Shown one piece after another: positions 43,943 to 51,818 of a DNA stretch of 64,000 bases. The notes under the pieces were generated by a model, which saw nothing but the letters and a program-made list of their open reading frames with translations, was not told the DNA's origin and did not search any database. Every line of letters begins with the position of its first letter. Position 1 is the stretch's first letter. The DNA is from JAAYAY01 sp964429355 (GTDB taxonomy: Bacteria > Planctomycetota > Planctomycetia > Pirellulales > Thermoguttaceae), in contig CAYSCH010000005.1 in assembly GCA_964429355.1 (NCBI GenBank), positions 6,971-70,970 on the forward strand. The letters are read 5' to 3'. The position numbers were made by a program, and so were the translations under genes.

Positions 43943-44201
43943 ACATCCCCCACCGGCTTTTCCCCTCCCCGCTCCCGGCTCTGCCAAGTCCCAAAATTCC
44001 TTCGGGGGTTGGACGTAATCTGGCCAGACCGACGCCTTCTCCGACAAGAGACACTTACCGCGTTGGGGGCAGGGAAAGGATAGCGAAATCGCTACTCGCG
44101 TCTGAGACATCGCGCGCCCCTGGTCTTTCCTGCGGCCTTGACACACGTCAGAATAGCGAGTGTCTCTGTCTGCTCGCTACGACCACGACCAAGAGGCCCC
44201 C

Positions 44202-44996
44202 ATGGCGAAGAAGAAACCGCGACAGTCACCCGGCAAGCCTACTGGTTCGTTCACGGCCACGCAGGGGCAGTATCTGGCCTATCTCCATCTGTATCGCAAG
44301 CTCCACCGGTGCAGTCCGTCCGAAACGGAGATTGCCGAGTTCTTCCGCGTGTCCCCGCCCAGCGTGCATCAGATGATCGTCAAGCTGGAGGAGAAGGGAC
44401 TTATCATGCGTGAACCTGGCGTACCGCGGTCGGTCCGGGTGACAGTGCCTCGCAACACAATCCCGCCCCTGGATGGCGATGAGATGGATACCACTGACGC
44501 TGTTGCCTCGGCTCCCCAAGAACCTGCCCGCACAAGTCACATTTACACGCTTGAGGTCTTCGTCATCGGCGGTCCGATCTCTGAGAAGTTCCTCAAGAGG
44601 AACCCGCAAATCTCGCGAACCATCGAGATCCGCGGCGATCAGACCCTTGAGGACCTCCATCACGCTATCTTCAAGGCGTTCGACCGCTTCGACGAACACA
44701 TGTACGAGTTCCAGTTCGGCAAGGGTCCCAACGATCCGAAGGGTAAACGGTATGTGCTGCCACACGCTCGTGATATCCGCGAGCCGAATGTGGCGGGGAG
44801 TGTTGCCGAGACGACTATCGATGCGCTGGGGTTGAAGATCGATCAGCCTTTCGGGTACTGGTTCGACTTCGGCGACGACTGGTGGCACCAGATCGATGTC
44901 GTGCGTATCGACAAGAAGGCGTCCAAAATCAAGTACCCGCGAGTGACCAAACGCGTCGGCCAGAGCCCACCGCAGTACATGGATGAGGACGAATGA
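44202..44996 (+). CDS. Winged HTH fused to pRiA4b ORF-3-like domain
   Basis: A 264-aa protein from the ATG at 44202 (AAGAGG upstream). Residues about 15-80 form a LexA-type winged HTH (LHLYRKLHRCSPSETEIAEFF, then VSPPSVHQMIVKLEEKGLI). Residues 110-250 are a plasmid pRiA4b ORF-3-like domain (IYTLEVFVIG..., TLEDLHHAIFKAFDRFDEHMYEF, PFGYWFDFGDDWWHQIDV). The pRiA4b fold is common on mobile elements and its function is unknown; the fused DNA-binding head suggests a regulator. A stop/start overlap (ATGA) couples it to the next gene. Confidence 0.82.
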   Translation: MAKKKPRQSPGKPTGSFTATQGQYLAYLHLYRKLHRCSPSETEIAEFFRVSPPSVHQMIVKLEEKGLIMREPGVPRSVRVTVPRNTIPPLDGDEMDTTDAVASAPQEPARTSHIYTLEVFVIGGPISEKFLKRNPQISRTIEIRGDQTLEDLHHAIFKAFDRFDEHMYEFQFGKGPNDPKGKRYVLPHARDIREPNVAGSVAETTIDALGLKIDQPFGYWFDFGDDWWHQIDVVRIDKKASKIKYPRVTKRVGQSPPQYMDEDE

Positions 44997-45373
44997 TGGA
45001 CACGGCCGACGAAACCAGCGGAAACGACGTACCGCACGCGACGGTCAACGCCAGGCTGCGAGCGATCGCCGAAGCCCAGCCCGTCGCTCCGCCTTGGGTT
45101 GAAGCCTGGGCTCGGCTGGGCCCAGGCTCTCCCGAAGAAGACTGGCTCGCTGTCTACCAGTCCATCCGGCACTGCGGCCACTTGCCGGACCATGCCTCGT
45201 TCTGGCTTGTGGTGCAAGTTGTCGACGCGATTGCTTTTCGCGATGCCGATGAGGTGCTGGGAGAATACGAGAGCCGGATGCGGGCCATCGAAGAAGAATT
45301 CGGTTTTGACGAGATCGCGATCTGGCCTGCCAATGCGGCTCCCGCCGAGTATGTTCAAATCCTGGGCTGCTGA
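44993..45373 (+). CDS. Hypothetical protein coupled to the wHTH-pRiA4b gene
   Basis: A 126-aa soluble, acidic, helix-rich protein (NARLRAIAEAQPVAPPWVEAWARLG, EEDWLAVYQSIRHCGHLPDHASFWLV) with no domain that I recognise. It overlaps the upstream stop codon by 4 nt, so it is made with the wHTH-pRiA4b protein and may be its partner or a modulator. Confidence 0.65.
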   Translation: MMDTADETSGNDVPHATVNARLRAIAEAQPVAPPWVEAWARLGPGSPEEDWLAVYQSIRHCGHLPDHASFWLVVQVVDAIAFRDADEVLGEYESRMRAIEEEFGFDEIAIWPANAAPAEYVQILGC

Positions 45374-45383
45374 AGAGCAACAC

Positions 45384-45653
45384 GTGACCGACGATCGACC
45401 CACTATGTACGAACTCGCCACCGCCGACCTGACGGCCCCCGCCTCCTATGTCCACTGCTGGGGAGGCGTTGGCCGAACCGGTACCGTCATCGGCTGCTGG
45501 CTCCTGCGGCACAAGCTGGCGGAGCCGGCCATCGCACTGAAGGTACTCATGAATCTGCGGCAGCAGGATCGCGATCGCTGGCAGCGAATGTCGCCGGAGA
45601 CCCCGGAACAACAACGGTCCGTGAAGCAGTGGCCAGTTTTCCAGCAACACTGA
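45384..45653 (+). pseudogene. N-terminally truncated protein tyrosine phosphatase
   Basis: An 82-89 aa frame (ATG 45405 or GTG 45384) holds the catalytic P-loop VHCWGGVGRTGT, i.e. HCx5R with Cys and Arg intact, and the following helices (LMNLRQQ, SPETPEQQRSVKQW). A dual-specificity-type phosphatase needs about 70 more residues upstream, including the general-acid Asp loop; these are absent, and upstream DNA in this frame is unrelated. It is either a decayed gene or a mini-protein retaining phosphate-binding ability. Confidence 0.6.
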
Positions 45654-45669
45654 GCCAAAGGGAGCCGCC

Positions 45670-45930
45670 ATGCAAAGACACCTCATTCGCCAACTCCAGC
45701 GCCTGGCCTGGCTCGACGCCCGTCTGGCGTCGACGGGCGTCTGCGCCACCCATGCGTCCAAGCGATTGAAGACCAGCGACAAGACGATCCGGCGAGAACT
45801 GGACCTGCTCCACGAACTCTCACCCCTGGTCTACGTGGAGGACGGCGAGTTTGGACGACGACGCTGGTTCTACGCCGATCGGCGCCACCGGCTGTTCGCA
45901 AAGTGGTTTGCCGAGAAGGGCAAGAAATAA
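45670..45930 (+). CDS. Small HTH protein
   Basis: An 86-aa basic protein with a DeoR/HTH_11-like helix-turn-helix (IRQLQRLAWLDARLASTGVCATHASKRLKTSDKTIRRELDLL region, here residues 5-47), then a short wing (VYVEDGEFGRRRWFYADRRHRLF). GGGAG precedes the ATG. It lies 16 nt after the phosphatase fragment, probably in the same transcript. Function not known. Confidence 0.65.
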   Translation: MQRHLIRQLQRLAWLDARLASTGVCATHASKRLKTSDKTIRRELDLLHELSPLVYVEDGEFGRRRWFYADRRHRLFAKWFAEKGKK

Positions 45931-45982
45931 CCGACTACAGGCAACCCCGATCCAGTGCTTGTCATAATCTGGGAGCAAGTCC

Positions 45983-46753
45983 ATGGTATTTCCAATTGCC
46001 GACGACAACAGCGACCGCACGACGTTTCCCGTAGTGAACCTGGCCCTGATTGCGGCCAACGTGCTGGTCTTTGTGCTCCTTCAGGGCCTTGGGAGCAACA
46101 CCGATTTCACCTTCGCCTTTTCCGCAGTGCCTGCCGAAATCCTCAGCGGGCGCGACGTGGTGACCGAAGATCGGATCGTCGAGATTAGCTCGGTCGACGG
46201 CCCGCAGCAGGTCGGCATGCCGGGGCTGCGCGAGACACCGATCCCGGTCTACCTGACGTTGCTGACCGCCATGTTCATGCACGGAGGAATCGCGCACCTC
46301 TTGGGGAACATGTGGTTCCTGTGGATTTTCGGCGACAACATCGAGCACGACCTCGGTCGAGCCAGATACCTGGCGTTTTACCTGCTCTGCGGCATCCTGG
46401 CCTCGCTGGCCCACGTGGCACTGAATACCGAGGGCTCGGGCGCCATGATTCCCAGTCTGGGCGCCTCCGGTGCGATTTCCGGCGTGATGGGGGCCTACAT
46501 GCTTCTGCACTGGAATCGGCGGGTGACCGTGCTGCTGTTCCGCGTGGTGACGGACGTGCCCGGCTTCGTGGCCGTGGGCATCTGGTTCCTCTTCCAGCTC
46601 ATCAGCGGCCTCGGAATGCTCGGCGGCATGGAAACCGGCGTAGCGTACGGGGCTCACATCGGCGGTTTTGTTGCCGGCGCCCTGCTCGCCAAGCCTTTCA
46701 TGATCGGTCGCAGCAGAAGTCGCTCCCGCCCCTGGAGGCACCGCAGGTCTTGA
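45983..46753 (+). CDS. Rhomboid family intramembrane serine protease
   Basis: A 256-aa membrane protease. Six helices are predicted. The L1/TM2 motif is HGGIAHLLGNMWFLWIFGDNIEHDLG, the nucleophile is S162 in GASGAISGVMGAY and the catalytic histidine H225 in AYGAHIGGFVAG, so the Ser-His dyad is complete. GGGAG lies 6 nt before the ATG. A basic Arg/Ser tail (SRSRSRPWRHRRS) ends it just before the tRNA fragment that marks the proposed island edge, so the last codons could have been altered by that event. Confidence 0.92.
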   Translation: MVFPIADDNSDRTTFPVVNLALIAANVLVFVLLQGLGSNTDFTFAFSAVPAEILSGRDVVTEDRIVEISSVDGPQQVGMPGLRETPIPVYLTLLTAMFMHGGIAHLLGNMWFLWIFGDNIEHDLGRARYLAFYLLCGILASLAHVALNTEGSGAMIPSLGASGAISGVMGAYMLLHWNRRVTVLLFRVVTDVPGFVAVGIWFLFQLISGLGMLGGMETGVAYGAHIGGFVAGALLAKPFMIGRSRSRSRPWRHRRS

Positions 46754-46756
46754 ACA

Positions 46757-46781
46757 AAGTAGGCCCGGCTGGATTCGAACC
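46757..46781 (-). repeat. Duplicated tRNA-Met 3' end (candidate att site)
   Basis: 25 bp identical to 53944-53968, which covers the T-arm and acceptor 3' strand of the intact tRNA-Met (53947-54019). The rest of the tRNA is missing here. Such partial duplications are produced when an element integrates into the 3' end of a tRNA gene. Confidence 0.8.
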
Positions 46782-47013
46782 GATTTCTGTAAGCGGCATG
46801 CAGGCTAACGAGTTAGGACAATCACGTTTTCTAAGAGGCGCGTCAGACGACGCATCGGGCGACGATTCAGCGGAAATGCCACCCGATCTGGCCGTGGTCG
46901 TTTCGGCTTGGCCGGCACTCTCAGCTCCCGCCCGCAAGGAGATTCTGGATGCCGTCCGAAGGGACGTGAGCACCAATGTGGTGCAGAGCAGGTGGCTTGA
47001 GGAAGGCCCCTAA
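46782..47013 (+). pseudogene. Integrase-like C-terminal tail
   Basis: The frame that reads through the tRNA fragment (as PAGFEP) continues into PPDLAVVVSAWPALSAPARKEILDAVRRD, a kind of sequence I associate with the extreme C-termini of planctomycete tyrosine integrases that overlap tRNA att sites. The catalytic part of an integrase is not present upstream, where the rhomboid gene sits, so this is a remnant. A GGCCCCT/AGGGGCC hairpin (47005-47021) spans its end. Confidence 0.45.
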
Positions 47014-47086
47014 AAGGGGCCATATGTGTAAGGATCAGCGTGGGACGCTGGAGTACCTTGGTCATGGTCAAATCCTGCCTAACAAG

Positions 47087-47162
47087 GGTGTCTGGCCGGG
47101 GTCGAACCGGCGCCCTCTCACTTCACAGCCAGGCGTGCAGAAACCGCTACACCACAGACACC
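47087..47162 (-). tRNA. tRNA-His (GTG), possibly degenerate
   Basis: The minus strand folds as a tRNA: 7-bp acceptor GTGTCTG/CAGACAC, D-stem GTGT/GCAC, T-arm GCCGG-TTCGACC-CCGGC and anticodon loop CTGTGAA with anticodon GTG. The extra 5' G (position -1) opposite C73, the identity signature of tRNA-His, is present. The anticodon stem is abnormal (CCTGG against GTGAG, with at least two mispairs), so it may be a pseudo-tRNA or have an alternative fold. No CCA is encoded. Confidence 0.7.
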
Positions 47163-47205
47163 ACAGGCAGGCCGCAATCCCACCAGGGATGCGGCCTGCT
47201 CGAAA

Positions 47206-47670
47206 TCAGTCGATGAACGCCAGGTAGCTCATCGAAACCGACGGATGTTCCGTATTCGGCAGCACCCGATGCCAGACATCCAAATGGATCGTCTTGTGAT
47301 CGGAATGCCGCACACTTCCCCGCACGTAGACCACCGGATTGCGCCGCTGGATACGCCAGGCAAGTTGAGCTTTGGCCGGACGCCTGGCAATCAGGCGTCG
47401 GTAGGCAACCTCCGTCAGTCCGCGAGGGTACTCGCGGCAGACGTAGATGGCCTCGCCACCCGCTCGTACAAGCTGCTCGGCCATGTGTGGTTTGCCCTGA
47501 CCACGGCTCAGCGGCTCGTTGCGGAGAATCGACAACGGATTCACCTTCAACTCCGGCGCAGGCAGGAAGAACCACTCTCCCTGGCGAATGAAGGCAGCAT
47601 TGCGACGCTGATTCCGCTTCTGTCGCTTCACACGCTTCTGCGTCTGTGCCAAACCCGTTTCACGGGACAT
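47206..47670 (-). CDS. Hypothetical protein
   Basis: A 154-aa protein with basic N-terminus (KRVKRQKRNQRRN) and phrases GEWFFLPAPEL, LRNEPLSRGQGKPHMAEQLVRAGGEAIYVCREYPRGLT, and PVVYVRGSVRHSDHKTIHLDVWHRVLPNT. It looks like a real, conserved soluble domain and possibly the C-terminal part of a longer protein, since the frame opens just upstream into unrelated sequence. I cannot assign a function. It lies inside the tRNA-Met-bounded segment beside a dispersed repeat. Confidence 0.55.
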   Translation of the reverse strand: MSRETGLAQTQKRVKRQKRNQRRNAAFIRQGEWFFLPAPELKVNPLSILRNEPLSRGQGKPHMAEQLVRAGGEAIYVCREYPRGLTEVAYRRLIARRPAKAQLAWRIQRRNPVVYVRGSVRHSDHKTIHLDVWHRVLPNTEHPSVSMSYLAFID

Positions 47671-47773
47671 CTGGGGCGGTCGCGAGGTGAAATTGTCCCA
47701 CTCTTAGAAGATCACGTTGTTGCCGCACGCAGCCGTTTGCTTTGGCGTCGACGTGGGTTGCCCTGTACTACTA

Positions 47774-47849
47774 ACCTCAAAGATCGTGAAGTTTTTCACA
47801 AAGATCCGCGACCAACGGGAGCAGACCATTCGAGCCGAGCGGTAGCTCG
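47774..47849 (+). repeat. Dispersed structured repeat, copy 1
   Basis: A 76-bp element similar to 56923-57000 (roughly 75 percent identical by eye). It contains GTGAAGTTTTTCAC (short hairpin) and CGAGCGGTAGCTCG (5-bp stem, GGTA loop). This copy overlaps the last codons of the NnrS gene on the opposite strand. Confidence 0.7.
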
Positions 47850-49676
47850 TATTGGCTGGCGGCCCTGCCGCCCTGTGCGATGTTCGTTGAGTGCCTGTAG
47901 CAGCTTGTGGATGTCAACATCCATCATGCGGCACGCCTGGGCGATGGTCACTCGCCGCACCAGCGTTTTCCGCAGCAGCGGGTTGCCCAATAGCGTGAAA
48001 CCAAACGTGACAAAGGTATCCAACAACCGAGGATATTGGATCAGCACGTTGCCAATCACATGGTCGGCCGTGATCGGTTGCGGCGGGGCCAACGTTGCGC
48101 CGGCAATCGCTGGATCGTTGAGAATCGTAGCTCCCGGCGACATCAGTCGCCACAAATGCTCGCCCCATATGGCCAAGCCGGCAAGTTCCAGGATGCCGCT
48201 TGCGCCGGCGACGGGAAACGCCGTGTCGGTGAAATCGGTCAGTGTTTGCATCGTGACCCGCAGCGCGCAGCCCAGATTGATCAGCACAAATGGCAGCCAC
48301 AGGCCGCCAAGGGTATGAACATCGATACCGCCCCAGGTGGGAACCACTTTGGCCGCCAAGCCCACAATCATTAGGCTGATGAACCCAACGGTGATCGCGT
48401 GGCGGATGGCGCCGTAGTAAGCATGGGAGAAGCCTATCTGTGCGGCGGCGCTCTCAGGTGCCAACCAAGGCAGCAGGCCGTATTGGTAGGCTGGCAGCAA
48501 CACAAGCATCGTCAACGAGACAAAAAGCCACAAGTAGGCGGCGCGGAGAAACTTCAGGCTGCGGTCGGATTCCAGCGGCCGGGAAAACAGCCGCCAACCG
48601 AGAACCAACACCGTCACGCTGCCCGCCATCAGCAACACCGATGCATACCAGAGCAATGCCCAGTAGTGGCTGACCGTTCGCATGGCCACCAGTCCAACCA
48701 CGATTCCCACGATGGCGACGTTGATAGTGGCCAAAGCGACGAGGCTGACTCGCCGCTTTGGTTCCGGAAAGCCGTAGAAGTAATGGAATACCCGTTGGCT
48801 GACGCCAAGGATCATCAGCATGGCGAAGCCGTGGATTTGAATTTCGCGGAGCGGCCCCTGCCAGGTCGTCACGAGTTGCAGCAGTTGTTGGCGGTCGGCG
48901 GCCAAGAGCGTCGCGGCGAAGTAAGCAGATTCGTACACGGCCTGGATGAAGAACCAAGCCAGCGCTGCAAGGACGTAGTAGTCGTAGAATTCCAAGCCGC
49001 GCTCGGCAGTGCGCAACGTGACGAGGATCACCCAAACGAAGATGCCGATGGCCGCCACTTCCACGAGCGAGGCCGCCACCGCCGGTACGCCGGCCCAAGT
49101 CCACCAGGCTGTAAGTGGCTGAAGCACCGAGCGACAAATCAACCCTCCGAGCATCAACCAGAGCGTGGCGTATGCCAGCCATGGATGAGCGAGGCTGGTG
49201 TGCTTGAATCGTGGGAAAGCCTGCAAGGCGAAGCCCATCACGAACAGCCCTACCCAGCCAGAGATTTGGGCATGCCCGTGGGCGTTGATTTCCTGGAGAC
49301 TGGCTGCTGTGAACGAACCGGACCAGGCGATCCGCAGCAAAAGAACGACGCCCCAGGCGGCTCCCAGCGTGAGCACCACGGCGATGCCGGCGCGAAAGAA
49401 GGGGCGGTAGATGCTGTCGGCCAGTGTCTCGCCAAGAGCATGCCGCCCGGACTGCCGGGCGTCGCCGGAGTCGATCGCCTCACGAATCTCCCCGAGCAAT
49501 TGACCCAGCGGCACATCCTGGGCGCGGGCGAAGAACTCCAACGATTCGTGCGGCCCGAGCGCGCCGCCACAGTCGCGCAGGCCATAGCGGTCCAAGACCG
49601 GCCGCGCCTGCGGCTTCGCGCGGAGCAGGTCGGGAATGATGGTTCGTGGGTCAGGCCAAGTGGATGGGTGCGTCAT
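47796..49676 (-). CDS. nnrS: NnrS family haem-copper membrane protein
   Basis: A 626-aa protein from the ATG at 49676. An N-terminal DUF542/ScdA-like segment (IIPDLLRAKPQARPVLDRYGLRDCGG) comes first, then about 12 membrane helices with the NnrS-typical histidines (EINAHGHAQISGWVGLFVMGFALQAFPRF, IQIHGFAMLMILGVSQRVFH, HAYYGAIRHAITVGFISLMIVGLAAKVVP). A C-terminal DUF1858-like domain (IGNVLIQYPRLLDTFVTFGF, TIAQACRMMDVDIHKLLQALNE) completes it. NnrS proteins relieve nitric oxide stress. The last 20 or so residues come from a dispersed repeat and are probably not native. Confidence 0.88.
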   Translation of the reverse strand: MTHPSTWPDPRTIIPDLLRAKPQARPVLDRYGLRDCGGALGPHESLEFFARAQDVPLGQLLGEIREAIDSGDARQSGRHALGETLADSIYRPFFRAGIAVVLTLGAAWGVVLLLRIAWSGSFTAASLQEINAHGHAQISGWVGLFVMGFALQAFPRFKHTSLAHPWLAYATLWLMLGGLICRSVLQPLTAWWTWAGVPAVAASLVEVAAIGIFVWVILVTLRTAERGLEFYDYYVLAALAWFFIQAVYESAYFAATLLAADRQQLLQLVTTWQGPLREIQIHGFAMLMILGVSQRVFHYFYGFPEPKRRVSLVALATINVAIVGIVVGLVAMRTVSHYWALLWYASVLLMAGSVTVLVLGWRLFSRPLESDRSLKFLRAAYLWLFVSLTMLVLLPAYQYGLLPWLAPESAAAQIGFSHAYYGAIRHAITVGFISLMIVGLAAKVVPTWGGIDVHTLGGLWLPFVLINLGCALRVTMQTLTDFTDTAFPVAGASGILELAGLAIWGEHLWRLMSPGATILNDPAIAGATLAPPQPITADHVIGNVLIQYPRLLDTFVTFGFTLLGNPLLRKTLVRRVTIAQACRMMDVDIHKLLQALNEHRTGRQGRQPIRATARLEWSAPVGRGSL

Positions 49677-49686
49677 GGCGAGTCGC

Positions 49687-50400
49687 CTAACCTGCGTTGT
49701 CAACTGCCTCGCAAGCATCCAACGCCTGCGTGAGATCAGCAATCAGATCGTCAGGATTCTCGATGCCGACCGACAGCCGGATCAGCCCCGGCGGGATACC
49801 CGCGAGTTGAAGTTCTTTGTCGCTCAAGAGCGAATGGGACATCGAGGCGGGATGCTCGATCAACGTCTCGACGCTGCCCAGGCTGACGGCCAGCACTGCC
49901 AGCCGGGTGGACTCGACCAGACGGACTCCCGCCTGCCGGCCTCCCTTCAGCTCGAAACTGAGCATCCCGCCATAGCCAGTCATTTGCCGCGCGGCCAAGG
50001 CGTGTTGGGGATGGCTCGGCAGTCCTGGGTAAAACACGCGCGATACCGAGGGGTGCGACTCTATCGCCAGGGCCACGGCCTGGGCGTTGTGGTTGTGTCG
50101 CTCCATTCGCAGTGCAAGAGTCTTGATCCCCCGCAAGACGAGCCAAGCCGCGAACGGGTCGAGTGTGCCGCCGAGCAAGACCCGCTTCAGCCACAGGGGT
50201 TCCGCTACCTCTCGGCTGCACACGGCGCATCCGGCCAGAACGTCGGAATGACCGCCGAGATACTTGGTAGCGCTATACAGCACCACGTCGGCTCCCAGGG
50301 TGAACGGCCGTTGGTTGTACGAAGTGGCAAACGTGTTGTCCACCAAGGTAAGAATCCCATGCGCCTTGGCGATCTGGCAGACGGCCGCCAAATCGGTCAA
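49687..50400 (-). pseudogene. 5'-truncated Cys/Met metabolism PLP enzyme (cystathionine gamma-synthase/lyase type)
   Basis: 237 residues from a TTG at 50400 match the C-terminal two-thirds of the trans-sulfuration enzyme family: LVDNTFATSYNQRPFTLGADVVLYSATKYLGGHSDVLAG region with PLP lysine K46, then GGTLDPFAAWLVLRGIKTL, GYGGMLSFELKGG, SLGSVETLIEHPASMSHS and GLIRLSVGIENPDDLI. Full-length enzymes are about 390 aa and need the N-terminal segment for the active site and tetramer. The homology begins abruptly and a stop (TGA) lies 6 codons upstream. It ends 10 nt before the nnrS start. Confidence 0.8.
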
Positions 50401-50497
50401 GAGCGTGTGTCGGGCTCAGGTGTCATCCATCAAGCTCCTGCACTGCTGAGTATGCGACATCCGATGGCCTGGCATCCCACGATTTCACGGTTCATGG

Positions 50498-50866
50498 CTA
50501 CTCGGCGACTGGTGAATGGCCACCTTTGCCGCGGCCTGTGACTTCCTCCATGGTGCGAATCGCGATTGCCGAATGGGCGTACGCGCCGCCGGCCCGCATC
50601 TCGGCCGCCACCCAGATTGCCTCCATGATCTCCTCGTCACTGGCTCCCTGTGCGACGGCAAGCCGCGTGTGTGCGTCGATGCAATAAGGGCACTGCGTGA
50701 CGTGGGCAACGGCCACGGCAATAAGCTGCTTGAGCTTGGACGGCAGCGCTCCATCGGCAAACACCTGCTTGCTGAACGCGCTGAATGCCTTGCGGGTCTC
50801 GACTGCCAACTCGCGCCGCCGCTGGGCAATCGACTCGTCGATCGCCGGATAAGCCGATTCGTTCAT
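50498..50866 (-). CDS. Carboxymuconolactone decarboxylase/AhpD-like protein
   Basis: A 122-aa CMD-family protein. The CxxC active site is QCPYCIDAHTRLAV, as in AhpD-type alkylhydroperoxidases, followed by GASDEEIMEAIWVAAEMRAGGAYAHSAIA. It is likely a peroxide-reducing or thiol-active enzyme. The ATG at 50866 has its own site (AAAGAGG, 7 nt). In the sequence as given the frame is continuous with the MerR gene upstream (262-aa fusion to 51286), which I attribute to a one-base indel, not to a real fusion. Confidence 0.82.
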   Translation of the reverse strand: MNESAYPAIDESIAQRRRELAVETRKAFSAFSKQVFADGALPSKLKQLIAVAVAHVTQCPYCIDAHTRLAVAQGASDEEIMEAIWVAAEMRAGGAYAHSAIAIRTMEEVTGRGKGGHSPVAE

Positions 50867-50870
50867 CGCA

Positions 50871-51286
50871 CTACCTCTTTGGGAAAAACTCACCGTGGCC
50901 GCACGCGGCAAACAGAAGCAGGTTCCCCCCAGGGCTTTCTTCATGCTCTGAAACGTGCGAATCTTGCTTTCGAGGTCCGCGACCTTGGCTTCCGCCCGCC
51001 GTTTCACATCTGCGGCCGGCATGGAAGGATCGCGCCGCAACGAGAGCAACTCCTTGATTTCTTTGAGGGCAAACGCGAGGTCCTTGGCCCGGCGAATAAA
51101 TCCCGGCCGGGACACCGTGTCGTCATCGTACTCTCGAGAACCCGACGGTCGGCGCGGCGATTCTTCGATCAACTCCTGTCGTTCGTAGAACCGCACGGTC
51201 TCGACCCCGACGCCTGCACGGCGGGCCACCAGGCCAATGGTTTCGTGAGCGACGTTCTCATCGACCAGTCTCCCTGTCACCGGCAT
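50871..51286 (-). pseudogene. MerR-family regulator, frameshifted near its end
   Basis: The N-terminal HTH (TIGLVARRAGVGVETVRFYERQELI, REYDDDTVSRPGFIRRAKDLAFALKEIKELL) and dimer helix are clear. As read, the frame runs into the next gene through residues without MerR character. Adding one G in the run of six (plus-strand C run 50925-50930) restores a MerR-like end (LLLFAACGHGEF) and a TAG at 50871-50873 just before the CMD ribosome site and start. The Cys of the metal-binding loop near residue 91 is Ala (PAADV). So either a sequencing error or a real frameshift; the metal-binding set is incomplete. Confidence 0.75.
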
Positions 51287-51316
51287 TATTGGCTCCGTAC
51301 TATACTACAGAGTCAA
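51286..51316 (-). promoter_or_regulatory. MerR-type promoter/operator
   Basis: On the minus strand TTGACT (51311-51316) and CAATAA (51286-51291) are separated by 19 bp, the abnormal spacing of MerR-regulated promoters. The spacer holds the dyad CTCCGTA-N6-TACAGAG (51293-51312, one mismatch), close to classic mer operators. The -10 touches the proposed MerR start codon, so translation may begin slightly downstream. Confidence 0.65.
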
Positions 51317-51818
51317 GCAAGCTTGTTGACCGTGCTTTGCCGCGATGTCGCGAGTCACCCCCGGGCCGACATAACCTGGGACGCACGGAGTGGTTGGACA
51401 GTTTAGAAAGCGGGACCACCAGAGCGGGGCCGGGCCGCGTGCCGTGCCCATGGACGCCTTCAACCGGGCGATCGGGAACGATATCATTGCCGGCACGATG
51501 GCAGCCCGAAACCCTTACGGCCCCAAGAGCCCCTGGGCAGACAACGTGCGGGGACCCCGAATATCTCCCTCTTACGCACAAGCCATTTTTCGTGTCAATC
51601 TGGGCAATATATCTGAAATTCGACGATTATGGTCCTCGGTCTCGGTGATCCAGCAGAGATTCCGGGCTACTGGCAGAGTGTCGATGAGGAGAATATGATT
51701 GGGCCCGAAGGCGCATGCGATAGCCCCGGGAGCAGCTATCTGACCCCGACCGCATGGTAAAATGTGATATGGGAAGGTTTTCCGTCCCTTGCTGGGTCGA
51801 TAGAAGTGACGGGTGAAT
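51317..51818. other. Intergenic region, no gene seen
   Basis: About 500 bp between the MerR operator and the TIGR04255 gene. Open frames on either strand have no motif or credible start. It should contain the promoter of the three-gene cassette. Confidence 0.4.

Noticed and set aside
50498..51286. Genuine MerR-carboxymuconolactone decarboxylase fusion protein
   Set aside because: An independent ribosome site and start for the CMD part, and a restored MerR end by one base in a homopolymer, favour two genes with an indel.
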